Source: Bemisia tabaci
Lineage: Eukaryota; Arthropoda; Insecta; Hemiptera; Aleyrodidae
Direction of reading: 5' to 3'
Assembly (NCBI RefSeq): GCF_918797505.1
Contig: NC_092795.1
Coordinates: forward strand, 18,091,131 to 18,155,130
DNA length: 64,000 nt
Positions 1 to 10,040 of the stretch are shown in pieces. Numbering within the stretch: the stretch's first letter is position 1; the number at the start of each line of letters is the position of its first letter. The position numbers and the translations under genes were made by a program. Under the pieces are notes generated by a model. The model saw nothing but the letters and a program-made list of their open reading frames with translations, searched no databases and had not been told where the DNA came from.

Positions 1-3000
1 GGTATTCTTCTTCGAATTTTACCCTTAGATAATGAGATTCCTGAAAACGCAAGTTTGCTTTGTTATACTATGGCTTAATGGAGTGTTCTGCGAACATTTT
101 ACACGTCCAAATAATACTTACGAGACCAATTCTATGCTATCTATCTCAGCCGTTAAGCTCAAGGCTTATCATTGTTGAACCAAAATTTGAAGAAGAGAAA
201 AGAACTAATGTGATGGCGGGCTGGTTAGGATAATAAGCGAGAGATCATTGCCAGTGAGTTTAATTCATACTCTTCATTCTATACCTATTCTTCACTTGCT
301 TATTTCTAAATAGTGCTCTGACATCACATTAATACTATAAATTACCGATATAAATTAAAAAAACCGGTAGAAAAAAATCAGCAGCTCTCTCAGTTTGAAT
401 AATCCGGCATGCATAGTATGCCATCACTTTTAAAGGAAGAATTATGCTGTCATTGAAATAAAGCAATATAAAATGCTGTACTGATTTTAGGATTGTGTGA
501 CTTTTTTCACGGTATAATTACAAGTTCAGCAGAGTTTATTGGAAAGATTTCCGTCAGACCAGGCATATTCTCCGTTTTGTTGTTTTCTTTCTTTTTAGCG
601 GCTCTGGTGCTTGCACTAGAGCTGCTATTCCGGACGGTCCCAGCTGGGGAGTATCAATGGACCATGTTACATTGGAGAGACCGCGCGTTGGTTGATGGGA
701 ATCGGCGCCATTTTCGACTATGTACCTTGTCATGACTTTATTTTATTGCATATTGTTTTATTGTTAGCCAATGCTATGTTGTGTAGTGTATTTTTGGAAT
801 CATGGTGATACAGTCAATAATTCAAAACTTGTCTGTGCTTTAATCTCGTGATGGAAAAAATGTACTTTACGTTCAAAATTTGAAAATTTGAATTTTAAAG
901 TTTTCGCGGTTTTTTGGAAGAATGCAGTGGTTGGAGCTTCCTAGGCATATTACTCGATATCAGCTGATAGCAAACAAAGGTTACCAAGGAAACCGTAAAC
1001 GTTTAACAACTATCGTGGCCATCGGGGCGATTATTGAAATGACATCGACTCTCTTTGTAAATCTGCTAAGTTACAAAACATGAATCGACAGTTGTCGGAT
1101 TGTACATCAATGACAAAATGTGTCTAGACCCTCATTCTTGACTACAACTACCGTCGCCAGAGCCGCTTTCCGACGCGAATGCGTTGGAGCTTACTGCTTG
1201 TTTAGACTCCACGCAAAATTTTACCGCAAATGTTAATTTTTATTACAGTTCAAAGATTATTAATTGATTACTTCTGTGAAATTTCATTAAAATGTTAATA
1301 TTTCGGTGAAATGTGTTTTATTTCTTCAAAAAACCCCGCTTTAGAGTCCTTTCATAATTGCTAACCAATAAAACATTGACAGATTGCATAAAAGGACTTC
1401 GTTGGAATTATCTACCACCCTCGCGAGTTTTCATTTAAAACTGATGCCTTCCTAGTTTGGGTTGAACCTCCTGGTCATAGTGGTACTTGATAATTTCAGG
1501 AATTCACTCCTTTAACTTCATGTGTTTGTGTTGGCAAGCCAAAGAACGATGAAAAACAGGCACGCCATCATGTCTGTTGGAAAAAAAAAACTTTCAGCCC
1601 GAGTAATAGTTGCATCCGAGAATGTTAATGTCGAAGTCGCGTAGCGCCAATGTTTTAAATGACAATTCAGTTCTGCATCGAAAAAACTCTCCTAGGGGGT
1701 CTTGTAGTTGATTCATGCGTTATTTTTTAGTGCTGTGAGAATAACAATGGTTTTTCTCAAACACCTATCAATTTTTCGGCAAATGAATATTCTCTTCAAA
1801 AATAAACAGGCCTCCTCCGAAGAGAGTTCAACTTTCCAGGAAACTGGTACAAGATGGAGAAAAATCAAGGTGATTTTCGGAGTCAACAGCAGAAAAAAGA
1901 AAGAAAAAAAACATAGTTAAGTATTCTCATCAGACGATTGTGTATGATAATTTGTCCGTCCTTTCAGACGAAAAGTAAATGGATTCGTTTTACCCGAGGA
2001 CATATAAGAGAAGATTCTGATCGCAAAAACCTAATCATCAGATGCAAATAGGGACATATTTTTAGGCATGCGATACATGTGCATACCGTTGAATTTTTTG
2101 CTATATTAAATCCGAAAATATCCTTGGCGTTTCCCTACACCATGCACCAGTTTCCTGGAACATCAATTTTTTTCTTTTTTTTTAAAAAAAAGAGAAAACA
2201 ACCGTTTTCTATTAAAATCTCGATTTTCTGGATAATTAGCATCGGGAAAACACAATATTCATTTCTAGATTTAGTCCTAAAAATAACGCAGAAAATCAAC
2301 TTTTAAACCCCCAGCATTTTTTTTGTGTTTTTCATTTTTTGCAGACTTGTCTTATGAGGAATGTTTTTGATCCAAGCTTTTAAGCATCATTCCATTCGGG
2401 AGCACTTAGTACGCATCCAAAATTACACATTTTCAAAAGCAACTCATAGAAAAAAAAAATTTAGGTCTTTCGTCCGCGTAATTTATTCTAAACTCCGCTT
2501 TCCTTAACGAGAGTCTGGATTGATGGGTTTTAATGCCGTTATGCTGAATACATATGTGTGCGGAATGGTGGAATAATGAGGAAACTACCCCATGATTTGA
2601 TGTGAAGTTATGTTGGTAAATGGACTTGTGAAATATGCACTATATGCTGTAAAAGGCCATCAATATAATAAGTATTTCGCAGAAGGGGGGAGGGGGGATC
2701 TGCGTTACCTTTTTGGAGGGGCGGAGAAGACAATATAGTGCCCAGCAGAAGTTTTTCCCCTATATTTATGCGGTCTCTTGTAATTTTTGACTGATGTGGG
2801 TACCAAGAAACTGCGGGCATTTTGCAGTATTTGAAGCATCGTGAGCCGTAAGTCTAACTGCACTGCAACGTTTCATTTTAAAATTTATCAATTTACCCAA
2901 GAACGGTTGCAAATTTTAATTTGAAATTGATCGTGAATTTACTTCTTGATTCGGCTGAAAATTCTCTGAAATTTTCGATGTAAAACATGTACCTGTAAAT

Positions 3001-4500
3001 TATCGAGCGTAAATAACTTTGAAGCGTTGTAGTGTTACTAGGCCTCACCCCTTCACTTTTGTTTTTTTGTCTCTCATTGTTCATTTCAAAAAGCAACCTC
3101 GACTTAACTTGACTAATTATTTCAAGCATTTGTGGCATTCTCTATTTCCTGCAAAAGGAGAAGGTCGTCAGCGACACAATCACGAATCGGTATGGGAACA
3201 CACAACCCAGTATTACGCGGATAGCGTCAAAGGAGGTGGATGTGTTTTCGAAAACTGCAAATACAGCGTGAGTGACTAATAACTAAATTCATAGTCAGCA
3301 TGCAAGGTATCGAATCAAAGATCTCATGGTATTTATCAGTATAATATTCATTCATACACTTACTTCACAAATATTATGATGTTCAGCATTACCATTCAAT
3401 TTTTTTCTCTTTTGATTGGTTAATATTTTTGAAGAACGTGATGACAAAAGATTACAAAAAAAACATTCCCACAGTTTAGTAGGTAAGTTTTAAAAAAAAA
3501 ACAGTTTAAAACAGGAACAAAGTTGCAACTATGTAATACTGCCAAAGCATTGATTTAAAAATGTAGAGCTTGAGTCATGGATGTGACATGCAAATGATGG
3601 GACACCCTAAAATCGGAAGTAAAAAATTCAATTCATCAGATGATTCTTTTGAGTCTTATGTTTCGTATTAAATACAAATTTACGTGCAAATGAAGTACCT
3701 ACGAATAACCTGTGGAATATGTTTGTGTTATTTTAATCTAAGTCGACCGTGCTGATAAACCAATTCAACACATTATTTCCTAAAATGTTCCATTATATAA
3801 CGTCGGAACATTAGTAATCCATAAGTATTTGTCTTCTAAAAGATGAGGAAGAAAACAATCGTACTGCTCCAAAACAACGTTTCCTTTCGAAAAATATTCG
3901 TACGTCAATTGGTTATTTCCATTTTTTTACAGCTCTTTTGATTTTTACCATCTCTCTGCATTGTTGCATGAACATTTCTGGTTAGGCGGTATGCAATTTG
4001 TTTGTCAAATGTTAAAATAATCCTCACGGTTTCGTCCCCAAGAAAAAAATTTGGCTCCATTCTTGTGCCAAAAAAAAAGAGAAAAATACAAGTGGCTCAT
4101 AACCTGAAAAAGTGTATAACTAGAAAGCTACCCCAATCTATAATTGCACATATGTATTTAATTTGTTCCACAAAATAATCGTCTTTAACTCGATACCTAT
4201 TTCGGGAGGATACCACACTTGAGGCACAAAAAAGGAGAAAAAAAGGAAATTAAAACTGTCATTTTTCTGGAATGAATTTCGCAAACGAACGTTTATATTA
4301 GCGCGAATATCGCGTGAATGCCCGTGTAATAAATAACGTGTCTTGAAATTTGAACGTTTCGTGCGATGTTCACAGAGGAATAAATTAATTTCAGGGATAA
4401 AAAAAATAACGTGATATTTTCAACGTCCAAATTTTTCCCCTTTTTTTCATTGGTGCAGTTTAACCTACCTTTTATCAAACGCAATTATCCAATCAGTCGC
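1..4500. other. intergenic DNA, no gene recognised
   Basis: AT-rich sequence with many short A and T runs. The open frames are all under 90 codons, none resembles a protein family I know, and none shows a convincing chain of splice sites. I see no clear terminal inverted repeats or RT/transposase motifs here. It could be an intron or the 3' side of a gene lying to the left. A minus-strand first exon may lie near 5,040-5,200, so a leftward gene cannot be excluded. Confidence 0.5.
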
Positions 4501-4589
4501 CATGATGAAGCACTCACAAACTCAACGTCTCAAAAACTCACTATCGACGACGAAAGACGGCTATGAGCACGAAACTGTCGAAAATTAAA

Positions 4590-5290
4590 TAAAGAATCCA
4601 TGCCGCGGCGAAAAAAAAAAAAAAAAAAAAAAAATGAACCACGCGAAGACAACCCGGAGCGCGGGAAACGACCGGTGCGCGGAGTAAGGGTAGGAGAAAC
4701 TGGCGGCTACTTGTGGAGAGGACATGAGGTAAGTCGGTTTTACTCACTACAACTGTCAATATTCCTAGGCCGCATGCGCTCTTGGCCACCACCGGTTGAA
4801 GCCTTGTATGTACTTACACACCGACTATTATCAAGTTTATTCTCGGCGTTATGTCCGCTTCGAGGGACGCCCGGTGCCCTCCTGTTGCCTACCCATCGCG
4901 GCGCAGCGATACGGCATCCGCACAGGACCCTAATTATCCCCCTCGCGAAATTCCCCCGCGCCGCCCGGGCAGGGATCTTGCTTCGAACCCTCGCCGCGCC
5001 ACCCCGCCGCACCCCCGCTTTCCACCCCTCATAATCTCACCTGTGGAATTAATCGCGTTTATTTTTTTCCACTTCAGATGTTCCAATTTCCGCGCGCCGC
5101 GCGCGCCCAGGAGCACCGCTTGTTTCCCCACTTTCAATTTTTCTTACCACGCACTCGTTCTTTCGCGTCGCTGAGGAGCGCGCTCGCCCGGACGATTTTA
5201 CACGGTTTCGGAGTTAATCAGTCGCGTGCGGAGCGCGCTGCTTTAGAAAAAACACCGTATGAACTTTCAGGCGTTGCCAAATCTCGTTGA
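4590..5290. promoter_or_regulatory. CpG-rich promoter-like region, possibly bidirectional
   Basis: This stretch is sharply richer in C, G and CpG (many GCGC, CGCG and CCGC words) than its flanks. A strong plus-strand donor reading ATGAG|GTAAGT lies at about 4,731. A strong minus-strand donor reading CACAG|GTGAG lies at about 5,042. That is the pattern expected for two divergent first exons around a shared promoter. No coding sequence is recognised. Overlapping open frames of up to 144 codons on both strands are a by-product of GC-richness and are not called. A poly-A run sits at 4,612-4,633. Inference only; transcription start data would be needed. Confidence 0.35.
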
Positions 5291-5628
5291 TAAAACACGA
5301 ATTTCCTGGTAAACTTATGAATATTTTTCTTCCAAATTTATCAGATGGTTTTGCTCGCAATTCCACCCAAAGTTCCTGAAAATTTCAAGGAAATACATTC
5401 AGAGCTTTCCTCAAAAATATACATTTTACTGAAGGAAATTTGGCAACGCTCGAATATTCATACGGCGTTCTTCCTTAGCACGGCAGCGCCGCGGGGGAAA
5501 GTTTCCTCGAGACCAAGTTGTTCTTTAATTTTTTCCCTTCGAGATGCCGAGAAAATGGAAGCTGAACATGTGTCCGGGAATTTCCGTTCTAAACACTCGC
5601 TCGGAAGTAATTTGCGAGGAACACGAGG

Positions 5629-5792
5629 CAGTGGCGTGGCGTGAATAATCGATTATCGATATCTCGCCATTTGAAGCTATGGTAAAGAATCGATTACTAA
5701 GGTGTTCGCTGCGAACACCCTGATAATCGATCTTTTTTCATAGGTTTAAATGGCATAACAATCGATATATCGCAATTCACGCCACGCCACTG
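5629..5792. mobile_element. hAT-type MITE (CAGTGGCG family), copy 1
   Basis: A 164-bp element with terminal inverted repeats CAGTGGCGTGGCGTGAAT at both ends. It is flanked by a perfect 8-bp direct repeat ACACGAGG (5,621-5,628 and 5,793-5,800). An 8-bp target duplication and a CAGNG terminus are the hallmarks of the hAT superfamily. The middle holds the palindrome GGTGTTCGCTGCGAACACC and several ATCGAT words. It has no coding capacity, so it would have been moved by a transposase made elsewhere. Further copies lie at 41,017-41,224 (complete) and 24,692-24,770 (half). Confidence 0.9.
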
Positions 5793-5800
5793 ACACGAGG

Positions 5801-6339
5801 GTGCCAGCGGTTTCGTCTGCAATCAACGCTCAGGGTTCAAACAAGTTCCCAGAGTTGAACTTACTGTGAAGAAGTACCCTCCATGTGAAAGAGCCAACCT
5901 CTGCATTCAGTCTTTTCCGTATATAGATTTACCTTCAGGGTTGAAAATGAAGGTATTAATGCTTGTTTCAGCCCTTGAATTTCCACGGATCGCTTTAATT
6001 TACGAAGAAGAGCATTCAAAGACTTAATTCTGATGTTTACGGTCAATTTTAGGCTCATCCACTTTTGAACCCAGCTCGGGACGGTTGGTTGAAAATGTTT
6101 GTGAAGTGGTCGTCGTTGGTGCCAACGTGGAAAATTAAATGTTGTAGCCGCTTCTAAACCTTCTAAAATTTTGTTTAGTAACGGAGGATGAAGAATGACC
6201 GTAGATCAAAAACTTAACAAAATTCAAAACGAAATTCCACTTGATACTTCGTGAATTTATGTTGTTGTCACAATAGAAAATTGTACTCTATTATGTCGAA
6301 AACAACATAGTGCATGACATTTTCACAAAACAACTTGTC
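5801..6339. other. no gene recognised
   Basis: AT-rich single-copy-looking sequence between the MITE and the reverse-transcriptase remnant. Nothing that I can name is seen in it. Confidence 0.4.
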
Positions 6340-6631
6340 TGATATGGCCATGTGCAACGGATGCCAAATGATAGGTTGCCTAAAAAGGTTCTGGATTGGG
6401 TCCCCCCTGGCAGAAAGTGTAGAGGACGCCCTGCCAAATCGTGGATTGAGGGAATAAGGCAGGAAATGAGGAGATGCGATCTGCCAGGGGAGCTCTGGCA
6501 GGATCGCTATCAGTGGCGGTTGGGTGTCGCAGAGCGCACAGAGGCGCTATTAGAGTGACTTGTTAGTTAGTTAGTATTCTATATGTAGTTATAATCTGAA
6601 CTATAAATGCAAACAAACCTCAGGAAATAAA
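6340..6631 (+). pseudogene. C-terminal tail of a non-LTR retrotransposon RT ORF (remnant)
   Basis: From 6,340 the frame reads YGHVQRMPNDRLPKKVLDW, then PPGRK.RGRP.KSW, and ends at a stop at 6,556-6,558. This is the familiar C-terminal tail ('GHVQRM..RLPK..L.W.P.G.R.RGRP...W') of insect non-LTR endonuclease/reverse-transcriptase polyproteins. A stop codon sits just upstream (about 6,338), so the RT body is missing: a 5'-truncated copy, as expected for target-primed insertion. An AATAAA signal lies at 6,626-6,631. A more decayed relative is found at 22,960-23,225 inside GPAA1. Confidence 0.75.
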
Positions 6632-6814
6632 GCATGTCGGAAAATCCTCACTTCAAACCAGGCGCACTGTCTGCATAGGTAGTCAGTCATATGACTACCT
6701 ATGCATGAAGCACCTCTACTAATGTGGCAAACGGAAATAGACACAATATGGAAATAGAGCAAAGGAAAGAACGCACATTGATCAAGGCGCAGGGATACAA
6801 CTATTTGTACTTGA

Positions 6815-7200
6815 TGGATGTCCGTGTTGCGTCTGCAAAATTGAAGGCGCGCTGCGCGATGCGTGATATCTCGATGATCCGCTTCGTGTTGGTGATTGTC
6901 GGTTCTTTATTGCCAAAAGCCTTCTTCTTTCTCCTCTTCTTTACTTCTCCTTCTTTTCTCCTTTCCCTTTAACGCATTGACAATTTTTCTCTTTATCGCA
7001 GAACTGAGATCACCCATAAACTCTGACTACAGTTCGATATTGACATTGATTTGTCTCTGTACGTAGAGAGGACAATCAAAGAACGGGTGGGTAAATCCGT
7101 GTGTCGATGGTTGACGCATGAAAAAACAAGCTGCCGCGCCTTCAATTTTTTGAATATGCAACACGGACACCCTCCGAACACGAATAGTTGCCACCAAACG
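6815..7200. repeat. dispersed repeat in inverted orientation
   Basis: The motif GATGTCCGTGTTGC followed by an AAAATTGAAGGCGCGC block occurs at 6,815-6,860 (+). It recurs in reverse complement at about 7,125-7,180 and again in the plus direction at 10,738-10,780. The 6.8 and 7.1 kb copies face each other across about 260 bp, so they may be the ends of one element. The 10.7 kb copy extends into flanking sequence (TTCGTGTTCGGGG) that it shares with the 7.1 kb copy. Family unknown. Confidence 0.55.
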
Positions 7201-8199
7201 TCACTATCACAGTCACATCTCGATCCACGGAGAAAACAATGATGAAAAGCTAAATGCGCCTGTTTTTTTATGAATGAAACCCATCTGTCATTTTTCACTA
7301 ATTTTTGGTAACTTTTTGTTAATTTTTGGTACTCGTAACCATATCTAACTCTGTTCTCAGGGATTTATCAAGGTTTAGTATTACCTGCTTTTGTCTCGTG
7401 TTTGTATCCCTCAGGTTGCCAGAATCGTTAAAAGAAAATCGTATAAACTACTCATGGCACCTTTTTTTTTCCATAAACACACCGCAAAGACTTTTTCGGG
7501 GAAAGTTGATCACCGACTTCAATTAAAATGAGACGGTAACCTTTTTCAGGGCCTTATTCACGAAGAACTTGCTCAGTTGCGCGGAGTTATTTCTTGCGGT
7601 ATCGAATTACTTAGTCCAGTCAAAATCCACCTGCATAGAGACTGAGGGGTTTTCAGTTTTTCCTCACACTAGTACTTATCCGACGATAAACAAGCTTCCA
7701 TTTTCAGGTTCTTTTTCGCTTCACTACTTATGCATGAGAGAAATTTACAACATCATTTTTTTAAATTAGATGCGTATCTCCGTTGAAGGAGGGGAGGAGA
7801 AGGGGAGGGGGGCTAAAGAGTTGTTTCCAGGGGCTTCAGTCACCCCTGTCTATACCCACGTCCCTTTTAATGAGTCTCAAGTTGTTGCTTCTGCGGAAGA
7901 ATAATAATAATATTTAAGTGTGGGCGGAACCTTACAGATTATTATAACAAGCCTCAGCTAAAAATTCTGCTGGGTTCCTCTCTCAGAATATAATAGAGAT
8001 GGATTCAAATGAGAGCCTACGGAGGATATAAATGCCTACCGTATGAGACAATTAAAAAAATATAAGAGACCTCAATGTACAAAAATTTATCATTGACTCA
8101 TTGAGCAATGAGTACCAGAGCCTGGAGTCACAGGAATTCTTTACGAGCATTATGTATAACCAGGTCATTTTATATATTTACCAAAAAAATGGTAAACCA
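7201..8199. other. no gene recognised
   Basis: Mixed AT-rich sequence with a short G-rich run near 7,785-7,815. No coding exon, RNA gene or complete repeat is recognised. Confidence 0.4.
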
Positions 8200-9133
8200 C
8201 CCTGGTAAAAATTGGCGATAGGAGCTGCGTTTCAAAATACCATAGGAGTTCTTATAGCCGACTAAAGAGGGCTATTGAAAATCATGTAGCTGGCTGTAGA
8301 AAGCGTAGCGAATCATATAGCCATACAAAGCTATAAAAAAGTATACAGTCGGGCTATAGTTCCTATCGCCGGGCTTTACCCTTTATCGCCATTGGCTATA
8401 AAAGGCTGTAAGAAATTTTGTAGAAATTCGTGTGCTTTGGAAATCTTTAAGTTTGATACGGAACTACCTTAACATTTACAAAACACACATTATATTTTCC
8501 TTTTAAACATATATTTTTTTCATCACTTAAAATGAGAATAGTCCATACAGAGTGTGCAAACATTTCAAAATCATGAGTTAAAAAACGCTGACTCCGCGAG
8601 ATTAAATATTAGAGCCTAACACAAAGTGGAGCGGCAACGCACTGGCGCCTACAAACCTAACAGGGATACTTCACGCATTGCGCAAAGCGTGAAGTATCCC
8701 TGTTAGGTTTGTAGGCGCCGCGCCAATGCGCGTTTCGAGCTCTCTACCCGCCCGCCGCGCCGCAGCGTGCCACGGCGTCTGAAGCAACTATTCCACACCA
8801 GAGGTATTGCACAGTATCATGAGAAATTGAAGGCGCTCCAACATATTAAGAATGACAGTCATCTTTCAAAAGTACGGAGCTTTCCTCGCAAAATAAATCA
8901 AGATACTACGGCACATAAAGAGAGCGGTAGTCCAAAAACTAACTAAGTCCTAGTATCCGTATTTAGTAACGTTTAGCATAAACATTATCGTCTGGCTGTT
9001 GCTTAGTCGCCAGCGGCTGTAAAAGCCCTTAAGAAATTGTACAGCCGGCTACAGAAGCTATTGGAAATCTTACAGCCGGCTGTAGGTCTATAGTATTTTG
9101 GAACACACATTCTTCTGCCAATTTTTACCAGGG
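8200..9133. mobile_element. 934-bp inverted-repeat element, non-autonomous
   Basis: The two ends read CCCTGGTAAAAATTGGC in opposite orientation. The similarity continues inward through a 'TTTCAAAATACCATAG'-like block and imperfect GGCTGTA/TATAGC repeats. Flanks are TAAACCA on the left and CAAACCG on the right, a possible but imperfect target duplication, so I do not assign a superfamily. There is no transposase frame. The middle carries the perfect hairpin at 8,644-8,719. Confidence 0.7.
8644..8719. repeat. perfect 33-bp-arm hairpin
   Basis: Two perfectly complementary 33-bp arms (8,644-8,676 and 8,687-8,719) are separated by the loop ATTGCGCAAA. The arms begin GGCGCCTACAAACCTAACAG. Related but diverged GCGCCTACAA...ACGCATTGCGC sequences occur at about 13,078-13,125 and 13,150-13,190 inside another element. 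The word is therefore a dispersed component, not a unique structure. Confidence 0.85.
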
Positions 9134-9749
9134 CAAACCGGGCTCAAGGCGATTTGATGTTTTCAGTCTTTAAAAAACGTCATTCTAAGAGAAAATATAT
9201 ATAATATCCTAATTTACCATGTTGGTGAGGCGATACTGTCGAATTGAAATTAAATTGTATGCCTTTTATCGGCACAAAAATGAACGAAACCACTCGTGAC
9301 TCATTTGTGAGGACTTTAAAAAGAGTTGCGAGTCCATTGAAATCACAAAATCCAATTTTTCTATTCAATGCGATGAAACCACTTTACGGAAGGCGTTGTT
9401 TTTGTCTAAAAAATATGGTGAAGTAGGAGTTAGTCAGAGCAATTATAGCTTCGGCACAAAGAAGTGGAGAACTTGTTCTAGACTGGCGACATAGCACTGG
9501 TGTGTTCCAGAAGAGGTCAAGATTTTAACAATGCAGGGCAAAAATATTCCGACAGGGGTTAACCCATTCTACGAGCGAAGAGTCGCAGTAAATGCTATAA
9601 TATTTCGATGGCCAAACTGCAAAACCACGTACTCTATTGTGGTGTTTCAAAGCCTCCGCTCCTCCTTCATTTTCTCGCAGAGAAACAAGTCAACTTTACA
9701 GCTTGAAACTTATACAGAATATTCTGCTAACGAATAGAGGAAAACTCAA
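9134..9749. other. probable decayed transposon body, unresolved
   Basis: Short open frames run here but none is clearly recognisable. Because a pogo/Tigger-like C-terminal tail and end repeat follow downstream, this stretch may be the rotted body of that transposase. I cannot show homology by eye. Confidence 0.3.
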
Positions 9750-10040
9750 GGTATTTCTCAATACAATGATGTATCAATGGTTCAAGAACTGGCTGCATGT
9801 TCCGACTTTATAAACAAAATATCCGTCAGCAACAAAAGGCAAACAGTAATGGACTCCTTTTTGACGCGGCAGCTATAATTTACAGTCAAAAGTATGTTGT
9901 TTTTCGTTATTTCAAAAAAAATTGACCATTTTCTCGCTATTTTCGATTTTTTGGGAAAACTTCGTTTTATCGGGACACCCGCTTAATCGGGACAAAACCG
10001 CCCGGGACGGATGTGTCCCAATTAAGCGGGGCCGACTGTA
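9750..10040 (+). pseudogene. pogo/Tigger-like transposon 3' end with transposase tail
   Basis: At about 9,790-9,870 the plus strand can be read as ...VQELAACSDFI followed by KRQTVMDSF. This resembles the '(K/R)QTT.DFF' C-terminus of Tigger/pogo transposases. From 9,969 to 10,038 lies a typical end: in reverse complement it starts CAGTCGGCCCCGCTTAATTG, then GGACA, with internal GGGAC/CGCTTAAT repeats. The end is followed immediately by TA, the usual target of this superfamily. The reading frame is broken and the matching 5' end was not found. Confidence 0.5.

Noticed and set aside
4600..5034. 144-codon plus-strand open frame and overlapping minus-strand frames
   Set aside because: It begins with a poly-Lys run encoded by a poly-A tract and overlaps equally open frames on the other strand. 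Compositional artefact of the CpG-rich patch.
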